DNA from: Deinococcus gobiensis I-0
GTDB taxonomy: Bacteria; Deinococcota; Deinococci; Deinococcales; Deinococcaceae
DNA: 64,000 nt
Reading direction: 5' to 3'
NCBI RefSeq assembly: GCF_000252445.1
Contig: NC_017790.1
Location: forward strand, 1,408,501-1,472,500
Below, in pieces: positions 32,085-46,794 of this stretch (the first letter of the stretch is position 1; each line of letters opens with the position of its first letter). A program made the position numbers and the translations under genes. The notes under the pieces are model-generated. The model did no database searches and was not told where the DNA came from. It saw nothing but the letters and a program-made list of their open reading frames with translations.

Positions 32085-33157
32085 AGTGGCTCAACGTGCT
32101 GCTGGTGTTCCTGCCCATCGCCGCCTTTCTGGAATACACCGGGGGCAACCCCACCCTGATCTTCATCAGCGCGGCCCTCGCCATCTTGCCTCTGGCGGGC
32201 ATCATGGGGCAGGCCACCGAGCAGCTCGCGGTGCGTGCGGGCAGCGCCGTCGGCGGGCTGCTCAACGCCACCTTCGGCAACGCGACCGAGCTCATCATCG
32301 CCTTCTTCGCACTTCAGGCGGGCAAGCTGGAGGTGGTCAAGGCGAGCCTCATCGGCTCGATCCTGGGCAACCTGCTGCTGGTCATGGGTCTGGCGGTATT
32401 CGTCGGCGGCCTGAAATACAAGGAGCAGCGGTTCAACATCAAGACGGCCGGGGCCATCTCCAGCCTCCTGACCATCAGCCTGATCGCCCTGAGCATCCCG
32501 ACCATCTTCGACTACGCCGCGCGGGCGGTCGCCCCCGAGCTGGCCGCGCAGCTCGACGTGAATCTCTCGGACGCGGCGGCGGTCGTGTTGATCGTCATGT
32601 ACGTGTCCTACCTGCTCTTTACGCTGCGCACGCACAGCGACCTGCTCTCGGCCTCCGACGACGACGATGCCGAGGAACCGGACGGCAAGCCCTGGAGTGT
32701 GGCGCTGGCGGTCGGTGTACTGGCCGCGAGCACGGTGGCGGTCGCCTTCATGTCTGAGTTCCTGGTCGGCACGCTGGAGGCCGCGACCGCGAGCCTGGGC
32801 CTCACCGAGTTCTTCGTGGGCCTGATCCTCATTCCCATCATCGGCAACGCGGCCGAACACGCCGCCGCCGTCATGTTCGCGCTGCGCAACAAGATGAACC
32901 TCTCCATGACCATCAGTCTGGGGAGTACGGTGCAGGTCGCGCTGCTCGTCGCGCCGCTGCTGGTCCTCGCGGGTCTGCTCGTCGGGCAGCCGATGAACCT
33001 GGTGGTCACGCCCCTGGAACTCATCGCCATCGTGGCCGCCGTCCTGATCGCCAACTCGGTGGTGCGTGACGGAGAAACCAACTGGCTGGAGGGCGTGCTG
33101 CTGCTGGGGGTCTACGTCATCCTGGCCTTCGCGGTGTTCTTCTACCCGGTCCCCTGA
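32081..33157 (+). CDS. cax: Calcium/proton (cation) exchanger
   Basis: 358 residues, about 11 membrane segments. Both CaCA alpha repeats are visible: GLLNATFGNATELIIAFFAL (N-terminal half) and LIPIIGNAAEHAAAVMFA (C-terminal half), with acidic loop SASDDDDAEE between. It exports Ca2+ (possibly Mn2+ or other divalents) against protons. The start is GTG 32081: the N-terminal helix begins right there and no in-frame ATG fits. Translation probably depends on the overlapping leader ORF. Confidence 0.92.
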   Translation: MKWLNVLLVFLPIAAFLEYTGGNPTLIFISAALAILPLAGIMGQATEQLAVRAGSAVGGLLNATFGNATELIIAFFALQAGKLEVVKASLIGSILGNLLLVMGLAVFVGGLKYKEQRFNIKTAGAISSLLTISLIALSIPTIFDYAARAVAPELAAQLDVNLSDAAAVVLIVMYVSYLLFTLRTHSDLLSASDDDDAEEPDGKPWSVALAVGVLAASTVAVAFMSEFLVGTLEAATASLGLTEFFVGLILIPIIGNAAEHAAAVMFALRNKMNLSMTISLGSTVQVALLVAPLLVLAGLLVGQPMNLVVTPLELIAIVAAVLIANSVVRDGETNWLEGVLLLGVYVILAFAVFFYPVP

Positions 33158-33170
33158 ACGGACCACGGAA

Positions 33171-33203
33171 ATGCGCCGCGCCCGGTCAAGGGGCGCGGCG
33201 CAT
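33171..33203. terminator. Bidirectional terminator hairpin
   Basis: Perfect 13-bp arms 33171-33183 and 33191-33203 with a 7-nt loop, between the convergent exchanger and membrane-protein genes. Confidence 0.7.
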
Positions 33204-33219
33204 TGTTGAGCGGAGGGCT

Positions 33220-34176
33220 TCAGCGCTTGGTGTTGGCGCGCACGTCGCTGACCGGCACGGCGGGGGCGGTGCGGGTGGTCGCGGCGCTGCGGGCACCCAT
33301 CACGGCGGCGAGCAGCGTCAGGCCGCTGGCGAGCAGCCAGGCCCAGCCGGCGGTGCTGGCGGCGCCGCGCGCGGCCTGTTCGGCGGCCTGGGCGGTGCGG
33401 GTGGCCTGGGTCTCGATCCGGTCCACGGCCTTGTTGATTTCGGTCTGCACTTCGGTCGCCTGGGCGTTGCTCAGGCCCTGGCGCTCCAGACGGGTCACGA
33501 ACTGCTCGCCGCTCAGCGCCTGACGGATGTTCTGCACGCGGGCCTGGGCGAAGTCGGTGACGTTGGTCAGGTCGGTGTTGCCCAGGTCGTACTGCGCGCG
33601 GCGCACGATGCCCGACACCACGTTGGCGGTGGCGCTCACCTGTTCCTGGTTGAGGTTGGTGTTGTCGGCGATCAGGCCCTCGACGTCGGCGGGCGAGATG
33701 TTGTTGAAAAAGCCCTGTACGCCGGGGGTCTGGGCAGCGCCCGCACCCGCAGCGGCGGCGCCGGTCGCGGCCGTGCCCACCACGCCGCTCACGACGTTGG
33801 TCGCGGTGCCCACGAGGCGGCTCGCGCCGTTGAAGGCGAACAGCGTGGTCAGCAGGACGATCAGGCCGCCGGTGATCAGGCCGGTCATGGTGGCGTCACC
33901 GTGGGTCATGGCGGCGATGCCGTCGTCGTTCCGGGTGGCAGGGACGCTGGCACGTACGGCGGTCAGGCCGGCGGCGTAGGCGCCCACCAGCGCGGCGATG
34001 GCGGCCCAGATGGCGGCGGCGATGCCCACGCCCGTGAGGGTCAAGCCGGTGATGGCGGTGATGACGGCGCCTAGGGCCACGATGGTCAGAGTGCTGACCA
34101 GACCCATGACGAGGCCGGCGATGACGCCGCGCCACGAGAGGCGCTGGGAGAGACGGTCGGCGTTCAGTGTGGTCAT
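33220..34176 (-). CDS. Membrane protein of unknown function
   Basis: 318 residues, not recognised. Hydrophobic segments lie near residues 18-40, 42-72 and 98-118, then an Ala/Gly-rich linker. A long hydrophilic, probably periplasmic, helical region follows (about 150-270; [31 protein letters not shown]), and a last membrane helix [17 protein letters not shown] ends near residue 300. AAAGGAGT lies 5 nt from the ATG, one of the strongest Shine-Dalgarno sites here, with an upstream leader of unknown length. Confidence 0.75.
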   Translation of the reverse strand: MTTLNADRLSQRLSWRGVIAGLVMGLVSTLTIVALGAVITAITGLTLTGVGIAAAIWAAIAALVGAYAAGLTAVRASVPATRNDDGIAAMTHGDATMTGLITGGLIVLLTTLFAFNGASRLVGTATNVVSGVVGTAATGAAAAGAGAAQTPGVQGFFNNISPADVEGLIADNTNLNQEQVSATANVVSGIVRRAQYDLGNTDLTNVTDFAQARVQNIRQALSGEQFVTRLERQGLSNAQATEVQTEINKAVDRIETQATRTAQAAEQAARGAASTAGWAWLLASGLTLLAAVMGARSAATTRTAPAVPVSDVRANTKR

Positions 34177-34315
34177 GGCATACTCCTTTGAAAACAGGGA
34201 AAGGGATCAGGAAGCTCGGGGCGGTCGGCTCGGGATACAGACTTGGCCTCTGCTCCGAATGTCCCGACCTTAGCCTCGGAAGTGAGTTTTCGCGCAGCCC
34301 CAAGAACTTAAGATG

Positions 34316-34329
34316 TGACTCATGAGTCA
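34316..34329. promoter_or_regulatory. 14-bp perfect palindrome
   Basis: TGACTCATGAGTCA. It lies upstream of the membrane-protein gene and adjoins the hairpin at 34328-34372. Candidate regulator site; no protein assigned. Confidence 0.4.
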
Positions 34330-34372
34330 GGCCTGAGAAGTGCCGATGTCGTCTCGGCGCTGCTCAGGCCTG
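34328..34372. terminator. Near-perfect 19-bp hairpin downstream of the MFS gene
   Basis: Arms 34328-34346 and 34354-34372 match in 17 of 19 positions, with a 7-nt loop. It lies about 100 nt past the MFS stop. The 293-nt gap 34177-34469 otherwise holds only the palindrome and the leader of the membrane-protein gene. Confidence 0.45.
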
Positions 34373-34469
34373 CACTGGTGGGGTGGGGGTTAGAGAACGT
34401 TTACGGAGCCTGGAAGGGCGTTCAAGCGTGGCGGCGGATACCGACGGCCCCCACAATTCGCCTGCTCTG

Positions 34470-35906
34470 CTATTCCAGGCTGGGCGGCGCGCCGCTGTCC
34501 GGGGCCGCGCGCACCGCCGGCAGGGCCAGGCTCAGCGCGAAGGCCACCGCCACCAGCCCCAGCGACAGGACGTAGGCCCGGCGCAGGCCCTCGGCCAGCT
34601 CGAACCCGCCCGCCGCGATGGCCGCCGGGCCGATGAGCAGGGCCATGATGGCCGTGCCCAGCGCCCCACCCATCTGCCGGGCGAAGAGCACGCCGCTGGT
34701 CACCGCGCCCAGCTCGCCGCCCGTGGCCGACTGCTGGGCGGCGAGCAGCAGGCTGAGCATCGCGAAGCCCATGCCCATGCCGACCGCGAAGCCCAGGGCG
34801 CTCGTGACCCACAGCGGCGCGTGCACCGCCAGGATGAGCAGCGCGAACATGACGACCAGCAGCGCGAAACCCAGCTGCGAGAGCCGCGCCAGGGGCACCA
34901 CCCGGATGAGGCGCGCCGAGAGGATGCTCGTCAGGGTCCAGCCGACCAGCATGGGGGTCAGGATGGCCCCGGCCGCCGTCGCGCCGCCCGAGAGGCTCTG
35001 GGCGTACAGCGGCAGGTATGCGATGACCCCGAAGTAGGCCGCGCCCCCCAGCAGGTTGCCGGCGAAGGCCACACCCGGCACACGCTCGCGCAGCGCCTTC
35101 ATGGGCAGCAGGGGAGCGGGGTGGCGCAGCTCGGCGGCGATGGCCCCCGCCAGGACGAGGACCCCCAGGCCCGCGAGGAACCACGCCCGCGTCTCCAGCC
35201 CCCAGACGATCAGGGCGCTGCCGGCCGTGAACAGGGCCGCGCCGGGCCAGTCGAGCCGCGCCGCCCGCCGCTCGCCCGTCTGCTTGAGAAACCGGGCCAC
35301 GAGCGCGAAGGCCAGCACCCCGAAGGGCAGCGACACGAGAAAGGTCCACCGCCACGACAGCGAGTCGGTGAGCCAGCCGCCCAGCAGCGGCCCGGCCAGC
35401 CCCGAGATGCCCCACACCCCGCTGATGAAGGCCTGCACCTTGCCGCGTTCCTGAAGGCTGTACAGCTCGCCGACGATGGTCAGCGAGATGGTGAGCAGCG
35501 CGCCCGCCCCCAGTCCCTGCACCGCCCGCGCGCCGATGAGCCAGGGCATGTTCTGGGCCGCGCCGCACAGCGCGCTGCCCACCAGGAACAGCAGGACGCC
35601 GATGAGGTACAGCTTCTTGCGGCCCAGGATGTCCGACCCCCGGCCCCACAGCGGGCTGGAGACCGTGCTGGTCAGCAGGTACACGGCGAAGGGCAGGGCG
35701 TAGAGCGACTCGCCGCGCAGCTCGCGGATCACGCTGGGCATGGCGGTCGAGACCACGCTGGCCTCCATCGCGTTCAGGAAGATGCCCACGACCAGCCCGG
35801 TGGTCGCCAGCACCCGCAGGCGCTGCTCGGCCGGGCTGAGGGGAGCGGACTGGTGGGCGGCCCCGGCGACGGGCGTGCCGGGCGGGGCAGAGGCGGAATC
35901 GGTCAT
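34470..35906 (-). CDS. MFS transporter, DHA2-like drug exporter
   Basis: 478 residues, about 14 membrane helices. TM1 has [21 protein letters not shown], and the loop 2-3 motif is [13 protein letters not shown]. Motif C is [17 protein letters not shown]. It probably exports drugs or metabolites by proton antiport. The ATG at 35906 is 7 nt after TAGCCT (35914-35919); the longer frame to 36023 is rejected. Confidence 0.9.
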   Translation of the reverse strand: MTDSASAPPGTPVAGAAHQSAPLSPAEQRLRVLATTGLVVGIFLNAMEASVVSTAMPSVIRELRGESLYALPFAVYLLTSTVSSPLWGRGSDILGRKKLYLIGVLLFLVGSALCGAAQNMPWLIGARAVQGLGAGALLTISLTIVGELYSLQERGKVQAFISGVWGISGLAGPLLGGWLTDSLSWRWTFLVSLPFGVLAFALVARFLKQTGERRAARLDWPGAALFTAGSALIVWGLETRAWFLAGLGVLVLAGAIAAELRHPAPLLPMKALRERVPGVAFAGNLLGGAAYFGVIAYLPLYAQSLSGGATAAGAILTPMLVGWTLTSILSARLIRVVPLARLSQLGFALLVVMFALLILAVHAPLWVTSALGFAVGMGMGFAMLSLLLAAQQSATGGELGAVTSGVLFARQMGGALGTAIMALLIGPAAIAAGGFELAEGLRRAYVLSLGLVAVAFALSLALPAVRAAPDSGAPPSLE

Positions 35907-36045
35907 GCGGCCAAGGCTACTCTCCTGACCTGGAGACGGCACGGGGCCGCCGGCCGGCGTGGGCGGGGTCCACAGACGCCGCGCCGATGAGGACGGAAAC
36001 CGGCGATCTTCAGCGTTGCTCAATGTTGAAAGGATGCGCGCTCCC

Positions 36046-36051
36046 TATACT
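36046..36051 (+). promoter_or_regulatory. -10 box upstream of formate dehydrogenase
   Basis: TATACT, 52 nt before the ATG. A TCAA-tg-TTGA inverted repeat at 36020-36029 lies just upstream. -35 is weak (TTGAAA with a 14-bp spacer). Confidence 0.45.
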
Positions 36052-36103
36052 GGCCCGGCGTCCCGCACCCCCTCCCGTTTCGTTGCCCAAAGGTGGATAT
36101 TTC

Positions 36104-39175
<3,072 letters not shown>

Positions 39176-39245
39176 AGCGGGGCGGGGGAGGGCGCGGCGT
39201 GGGCCGGTCCTTCCCCCCTCTTTCCCGACCTCCTGAGGAACAGAC

Positions 39246-39758
39246 ATGGCCAAAGCACTGGAATTTACCCCGCGCGTCAAAACTCCCGAAGAAAAGCTGG
39301 GCGAGAGTGTCCACGATTCGGCCCCTGCGCTCGACGAGAGCCTCAAGCTTCTGCGCGAGCTGCACGAACACGGCGTGCTCGACGTGCTCATCAAGCTGGT
39401 GCGCGGCGGCGAGGGCCTGAGCGCCTCGGCCATCCACATCCTGGGCGGCAAGAGCGGTACGGCGATCCTGCGCAACGGCGTGGAGATCGTCAAGATTCTC
39501 GACGGCCTGGATCACCGTGAGCTGCGGGCGCTGGGCCACGGCCTGCAACTCGGCGTGAGTCAGGGCGCGCAGCACGTGGCCCAGGGCAAGGGCGTGGGGC
39601 TGGGCGACCTCGTGGGCCTGATGCGTGACCGCGACGTGCAGCTCGCGCTGGGGGCCATCTTCGGGCTGCTCAAGGGGCTCGGGCGCGGCCTGCGGGAGGC
39701 GCGCGGCGAGGACACCGAGACCGGCAACCAGCGCGAGGTGGACCGCGGCGCACGCTGA
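39246..39758 (+). CDS. DUF1641 family protein, formate dehydrogenase partner
   Basis: 170 residues with the DUF1641 pattern (LKLLRELHEHGVLDVLIKLVRGG, then GLGDLVGLMRDRDVQLALGAIFGLLKGLGRGL). Bacillus YjgD, beside the FDH-like YjgC, belongs to this family, which suggests an accessory or subunit role. It is rich in amphipathic helices. GAGGAA lies 6 nt before the ATG. Its C-terminus ends 37 nt before the fdhD GTG. Confidence 0.88.
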   Translation: MAKALEFTPRVKTPEEKLGESVHDSAPALDESLKLLRELHEHGVLDVLIKLVRGGEGLSASAIHILGGKSGTAILRNGVEIVKILDGLDHRELRALGHGLQLGVSQGAQHVAQGKGVGLGDLVGLMRDRDVQLALGAIFGLLKGLGRGLREARGEDTETGNQREVDRGAR

Positions 39759-39795
39759 GCCCGACCCCCCGCCGGGCCCGGGCGCGCTGCTGCGC

Positions 39796-40581
39796 GTGCC
39801 GGCCCTGCGCCTCGTCGGGGGCCGGCCGGAAGCGCGGGAAGACCTGCTGGCGGTTGAGGAGCCTCTCGAATTGCGGCTGCACGGCCCGGACAGTCCCCTG
39901 GTCCTGGCTGTCCTCATGCGCACGCCCGGCCACGACCGCGAACTGCTCACCGGTTGGCTGGTTTCCGAGGGCCTGCTGCCCGCCGAGCGGACGCTGGACC
40001 CCGATCCCGAGAACCCCAACGTCTGGCACCTGCACACGCCCGAACACGCCCGGCTGGCCCTGGGGGCGCGGCTGGGGGTATCGTCGAGCGCCTGCGGGGT
40101 ATGCGGCAGTGGCAGCGTCGAGCGCCTCGCCGTGCGCGCGGAAGCGCCCCGGTGGACCGGTGGCCTGCTGGACCCGGCCATGGTCGCGGCGCTGCCCGAG
40201 CGCCTGCGGGCCGCGCAGCCGGGCTTCGCGGCGACGGGCGGACTGCACGCGGCGGGCCTGTTCACGCCGCAGGGGAAGCTGCTGGCCGCCTTCGAGGACG
40301 TGGGCCGCCACAACGCCACCGACAAGGCGGTGGGCTGGGCCACGCTGCGCGGCGACCTGCCGCTCTCCGGACAGGTGCTGGCCGTCAGCAGCCGAGCCGG
40401 CTTCGAGATCGTGCAGAAGGCGGTCACGGCGGGCGCGGCGGTGGTCGTGGCGGTCGGGGCGGCCAGCAGCCTCGCCGCAGACACGGCCGCCACCTTCGGG
40501 GTGACGCTCTGCGCCTTTACCCGCGAGGGCCGCTTCACCGTCTATGCGGCCCCCGGGCGCCTCGCCCTCCCCGGAGCGTGA
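39796..40581 (+). CDS. fdhD: Formate dehydrogenase sulfurtransferase FdhD
   Basis: 261 residues. EEPLELRL is typical of the family start; the catalytic cysteines lie in SSSACGVCGSGS, and AAFEDVGRHNATDKAVG and SSRAGFEIVQKA follow. FdhD passes sulfur from a cysteine desulfurase to the molybdenum cofactor of FDH. The start is uncertain: GTG 39796 is the first reasonable codon, and no Shine-Dalgarno is visible. An earlier frame would run inside the DUF1641 gene. Confidence 0.9.
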   Translation: MPALRLVGGRPEAREDLLAVEEPLELRLHGPDSPLVLAVLMRTPGHDRELLTGWLVSEGLLPAERTLDPDPENPNVWHLHTPEHARLALGARLGVSSSACGVCGSGSVERLAVRAEAPRWTGGLLDPAMVAALPERLRAAQPGFAATGGLHAAGLFTPQGKLLAAFEDVGRHNATDKAVGWATLRGDLPLSGQVLAVSSRAGFEIVQKAVTAGAAVVVAVGAASSLAADTAATFGVTLCAFTREGRFTVYAAPGRLALPGA

Positions 40582-40643
40582 GGGAAAACTCAAGGTCCGC
40601 CCGAGACAGGTCGGGTCCACGTCCCCGCCCGGACGGCATACTG

Positions 40644-40679
40644 CCCCTACCGTTGCACGTCAAACCAAATAGGTAGGGG
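40644..40679 (+). promoter_or_regulatory. Leader hairpin masking the transporter Shine-Dalgarno
   Basis: CCCCTACC at 40644-40651 is the exact complement of GGTAGGGG at 40672-40679, the latter being the G-rich ribosome site 10 nt before the ATG. A -10-like CATACT is at 40637-40642. The element could regulate translation, or could be a DNA operator. Confidence 0.4.
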
Positions 40680-40689
40680 GACATACGAT

Positions 40690-42102
40690 ATGGGACTGTT
40701 GGACCGTGAACATTCCGTGGCCGGGCCCGGATGGAGCCGCTGGCTGGTGCCACCCGCCGCGCTGGCCGTCCACCTGAGCATCGGGCAGATCTATGGCTAT
40801 TCGGTGTTCAACAAGCCGCTCACCCGCCAGATCGGCGGCGACCTGACGGCCGCCACCGGCGCGGCCGGCGACTGGTCGCTCTTTCAGGTCGGGCTGATCT
40901 TCAGCGTGGCGCTGTTTTTCCTGGGGGCCAGCAGCGCCCTGTTCGGCAAGTGGGTCGAGCGCGAAGGGCCGCGCAAGACCATGTTCACGAGCGCGCTGCT
41001 GTTCTGCGGCGGCTTTTTCGTGGCGGCGCTGGGGGTCAAGCTGCATAGCCTTCCGCTCATCATCTTCGGCAACGGCGTGCTGGGGGGCATCGGGCTAGGG
41101 CTGGGGTACATCTCGCCGGTCAGCACGCTCATCAAGTGGTTCCCCGACCGGCCCGGCCTCGCCACCGGCATGGCGATCATGGGTTTCGGCGGCGGCGCGC
41201 TCATCGGCAGCCCGCTGGGCACCGCCCTCATGAACCGCTTCGCCGGCGACGGCACCCTGGGCGTGGGCACCACCTTCCTGATCATGGGAGCCGCGTACCT
41301 CGTGTTCATGATCTTCGGGGCCTTCCTGGTGCGCGTGCCCGCCGAGGGCTGGCGGCCGGCAGGCTGGACGCCGCCCGTCACGCAGGCCAACGCCATGATC
41401 TCCTCGCACAACGTGCTGGTGGACCAGGCCTTCCGGACCCCGCAGTTCTGGCTGCTGTTCGCGGTGCTGTTCCTGAACGTGACGGCGGGCATCGGCGTGC
41501 TCGGGCAGGCCAGCGTAATGATCCAGGAGATGTTCAGCGACGCCGTGCGCGGCGCGGGCCTGGGCGTCACGGCCGCCGCTGCTGCGGGCTTCGTCGGCCT
41601 GCTCAGCATCTTCAACATGGCGGGGCGCTTCTTCTGGAGCAGCACGAGCGACCGCATCGGCCGCAAGCCCACCTACATGGTGTTCTTCGCGCTCGGGGCC
41701 GTGCTGTACTTCCTGATTCCGCTGTTTGGCCGCCTGGGCAACCTGCCGCTGTTCGTGCTGTGCTTCGCGGTCATCATCAGCATGTACGGCGGGGGCTTCG
41801 CGACCATTCCGGCCTACCTGCGCGACCTGTTCGGCACCGCCAACGTGGGGGCCATCCACGGCCGCCTGCTGCTGGCCTGGAGCGCCGCCGCCATCGTCGG
41901 CCCCAGCCTCCTGAACGGCTTCCGTGACCGCCAGATCGCCGCTGGGGTGCCCGCCGCCCAGGCCTACTCGACCGTGATGTACATCATGGCCGCGCTGCTG
42001 GTCCTGGGCTTCGTCGCCAACCTGATGGTGCGCCCGGTCGCCAGCCGCTTCTGGGCCGACCACAACCCTGCCCCGGCCGGCGCCGTGTCGGCCGACGACT
42101 GA
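40690..42102 (+). CDS. OFA family MFS transporter (oxalate/formate antiporter type)
   Basis: 470 residues with 12 membrane helices. IGQIYGYSVFNKPLTRQIGG in TM1-2 and GLGYISPVSTLIKWFPDRPGLATGMAIMGFGGGALIG in TM4-5 are OFA signatures. It probably moves formate, oxalate or a related carboxylate, feeding the adjacent formate dehydrogenase. A G-rich site (GGTAGGGGG) lies about 10 nt before the ATG. A 40-residue partner gene follows 12 nt downstream. Confidence 0.9.
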   Translation: MGLLDREHSVAGPGWSRWLVPPAALAVHLSIGQIYGYSVFNKPLTRQIGGDLTAATGAAGDWSLFQVGLIFSVALFFLGASSALFGKWVEREGPRKTMFTSALLFCGGFFVAALGVKLHSLPLIIFGNGVLGGIGLGLGYISPVSTLIKWFPDRPGLATGMAIMGFGGGALIGSPLGTALMNRFAGDGTLGVGTTFLIMGAAYLVFMIFGAFLVRVPAEGWRPAGWTPPVTQANAMISSHNVLVDQAFRTPQFWLLFAVLFLNVTAGIGVLGQASVMIQEMFSDAVRGAGLGVTAAAAAGFVGLLSIFNMAGRFFWSSTSDRIGRKPTYMVFFALGAVLYFLIPLFGRLGNLPLFVLCFAVIISMYGGGFATIPAYLRDLFGTANVGAIHGRLLLAWSAAAIVGPSLLNGFRDRQIAAGVPAAQAYSTVMYIMAALLVLGFVANLMVRPVASRFWADHNPAPAGAVSADD

Positions 42103-42114
42103 AGGAGCCCTGCC

Positions 42115-42237
42115 ATGACCGACAACCGCACGCCGCAGCCCACCGCCCTCATCGCCGTGACCTGGCTCGTCGTCGCCGTGCCCCTGCTGTGGGGCATCTG
42201 GGAGACGCTGGTGAAGGTGGTCGCCCTCTTCCGCTGA
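42115..42237 (+). CDS. MFS transporter small subunit
   Basis: 40 residues with one membrane helix ([23 protein letters not shown]). Small one-helix proteins encoded right after OFA-type MFS genes are known as transporter small subunits. AAGGAG lies 8 nt before the ATG. Too short for a default ORF filter. Confidence 0.8.
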   Translation: MTDNRTPQPTALIAVTWLVVAVPLLWGIWETLVKVVALFR

Positions 42238-42249
42238 GCAGGCCGCAGA

Positions 42250-42285
42250 AAAGCGCCGCCAGGGTCACGGCCCCGGCGGCGCTTT
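42250..42285. terminator. Bidirectional terminator of the formate module and acyl-CoA dehydrogenase
   Basis: AAAGCGCCGCC at 42250-42260 pairs with GGCGGCGCTTT at 42275-42285; A-rich and T-rich flanks on either side suit both strands. Confidence 0.75.
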
Positions 42286-42298
42286 CGCGTACCTGTCC

Positions 42299-43657
<1,359 letters not shown>

Positions 43658-43780
43658 GAATCTATTTTGTACTCGGTCCAAATAAGTGGAACAGTGTCCT
43701 GCCCTACGCAGCCCCGCCCCCAGGCATTGAGCAAGACTTGAGAGATGGGCCGTCGTGCGGTGTGGGGCAGGGCAGGCGCG

Positions 43781-43786
43781 TAGCAT
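43781..43786 (+). promoter_or_regulatory. -10 box of a leaderless leader ORF
   Basis: TAGCAT, 7-nt spacer, ATG at 43794. No comparable box precedes the GTG at 43871. Confidence 0.5.
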
Positions 43787-43793
43787 CGCGGCA

Positions 43794-43874
43794 ATGGGAG
43801 CGATTTCGGATAGGGCACGGACGACGGGCAGGCCGGTCGGCAGGGGGACGGGGCTGGCGAGGGCCGCCGCGTGA
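43794..43874 (+). CDS. Leaderless 26-codon upstream ORF overlapping a hypothetical gene
   Basis: Starts at ATG 43794 and ends in TGA 43872-43874, which overlaps GTG 43871 of the next gene (GTGA). The peptide [12 protein letters not shown]... is basic and Gly/Arg-rich. A GAGGG inside (43859-43863) is 7 nt before the GTG. Same design as the exchanger leader ORF. Confidence 0.4.
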   Translation: MGAISDRARTTGRPVGRGTGLARAAA

Positions 43875-44389
43875 CCTCCGCCTCCGGCGCGCGTCCGACG
43901 CGGCCCCTGTCCGGCAAGCCCGCCGGATATATGGGGCTGGCGAGCTATTCCAGCCTGGGGCGGCTGTGGGCGCTGCTGCGCGGGGCCGAGGCGCAGGGCC
44001 GCACGGTCTCGCTCGTGCGCGGCGACCCGCCCGAGACGGCGCGGCGGCGCGTCGCGGGCTACGCCCTGAGCGGCGCGGGCTTTTTCGTGGACCCGGCCCC
44101 GCTGGTCGTCGAGCTGGAGGACGGTTTCGAGACGCACCCGGCGCTGGTGGCCCTGCTGGCGGGCGACAGTGGGCCGCTGCGTGACGAGCTGAATGCCCAT
44201 TTCGAGCTGCGGCTCGACTTCGTGGTGGCGCTGACGGCGGGGCGCGACCTCATCGTGCGCCCCGAATTCGCCTTCCGGCCGCTGGTGCCCGGCCTGAGCA
44301 CCCTGCCGCCCCGGTTGCCCCTGCGTGCCCGGCGGCTGGCCCGCGACGAGGTGAACGTACTGCTGCTGCGCGCCTGTGGGCTGGGGTAG
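43871..44389 (+). CDS. Hypothetical protein
   Basis: 172 residues, not recognised. [77 protein letters not shown] looks globular and cytosolic, with a C-terminal [19 protein letters not shown]. The start could be GTG 43871 or ATG 43931. The gene converges with the aminotransferase 15 nt away. Confidence 0.65.
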   Translation: MTSASGARPTRPLSGKPAGYMGLASYSSLGRLWALLRGAEAQGRTVSLVRGDPPETARRRVAGYALSGAGFFVDPAPLVVELEDGFETHPALVALLAGDSGPLRDELNAHFELRLDFVVALTAGRDLIVRPEFAFRPLVPGLSTLPPRLPLRARRLARDEVNVLLLRACGLG

Positions 44390-44404
44390 GGGGCGGCAGG
44401 GGCC

Positions 44405-45868
<1,464 letters not shown>

Positions 45869-45878
45869 GCGCAGCAGT

Positions 45879-46676
45879 CTAGCGGCGCAGCCCCCGGCTC
45901 AGGTCGTGGGCCAGGCCCGGGGGGACATGCAGGCCCAGCGCGGCGGCGAGTTCGGCGGTCCAGGCCCAGGCCTCGGCGTAATGGATTTCCAGGCGGTCCA
46001 GAGGGCCGGTCGTCCGGGCGTAGCGTTCCAGCGCCGCGCCGCCTAGCTCCCACTCCGCGAGCCGCGAGGGGTTGACCCAGTGCCCGGTCTGTCCGTCCGC
46101 CAGCCGGACCAGCCGTAGCAGGCCGCCCCGCACCCAGGCCAGCAGCTCGTGGGCGCGGATCCGCTCGCCGCGCGCCAGCACGTTGGCCCCGAACACCAGC
46201 CAGCCCAGCAGCCGGTCGAGGATGCCCTGCACCTCGGCGGCCGGGTCGGGCTGCGCCCGGGTACCCAGGCGGCGCAGTGCCCCGGCCAGACGCCCGTCCG
46301 TGTCCTTGACGGACATCCGGGTGGGGTCGGCGTGGGCGGCGGGCCAGCCCGCGAGATCCGCGAGGCGGCCCGGCGTCTCGGCGTGGATTTCGAGGCGCAG
46401 CAGCCCGTCCAGCACGAAGTTGGGCGTGCCGAAGTCGTTGACGAAAAAGTGCCGGATACGGAAGGGCGAGTCCCGCAGCACCCCGCCGACCCAGGCCAGT
46501 ACGTCGAGCCGGGCAGGGTCCGGCAGATAGAGGAAATATTCCAGATCGCTGAACCTGTCGGCCGCGCCCTGCGTAAAGCTGCCGTAGGCGAGGGCGTGGG
46601 TGATCCGGGGGTCGCGTCTGGCCGCCTCCCGAATCAGGTGGTCAAGATGGTCGTGAGGGAAAAGCTGGACGGTCAT
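45879..46676 (-). CDS. Nucleotidyltransferase-fold protein, lincosamide Lnu(B)/Lnu(F)-like
   Basis: 265 residues. The nucleotidyltransferase signature [15 protein letters not shown] (Gly-Ser ... Asp-x-Glu) is at about residues 32-46. [28 protein letters not shown] and [15 protein letters not shown] recall Lnu(B)-type lincosamide adenylyltransferases. That would AMP-modify lincosamides, but a chromosomal housekeeping role is possible. GAGG lies 8 nt upstream of the ATG. Confidence 0.75.
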   Translation of the reverse strand: MTVQLFPHDHLDHLIREAARRDPRITHALAYGSFTQGAADRFSDLEYFLYLPDPARLDVLAWVGGVLRDSPFRIRHFFVNDFGTPNFVLDGLLRLEIHAETPGRLADLAGWPAAHADPTRMSVKDTDGRLAGALRRLGTRAQPDPAAEVQGILDRLLGWLVFGANVLARGERIRAHELLAWVRGGLLRLVRLADGQTGHWVNPSRLAEWELGGAALERYARTTGPLDRLEIHYAEAWAWTAELAAALGLHVPPGLAHDLSRGLRR

Positions 46677-46794
46677 TCAGAAACCTCGGCGGCGCAGCGG
46701 GACTGGAGGAGGCTGACCCTTCCCGACAAGGACCGTCCTGAAACTGAGGGGACCGCGGGGGCTGTTCTCGCCCCCAGCGTTTCCGGGAGCCGGT

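Noticed and set aside
34383..35990. Long Gln/Arg/Gly-rich frame opposite the MFS gene
   Set aside because: It is the antisense shadow of the MFS gene; low-complexity content and no homologous motif.
39625..39795. fdhD start at ATG 39625 inside the DUF1641 gene
   Set aside because: It would overlap the upstream gene by 134 nt and add Ser/Arg/Ala-rich sequence without family resemblance.
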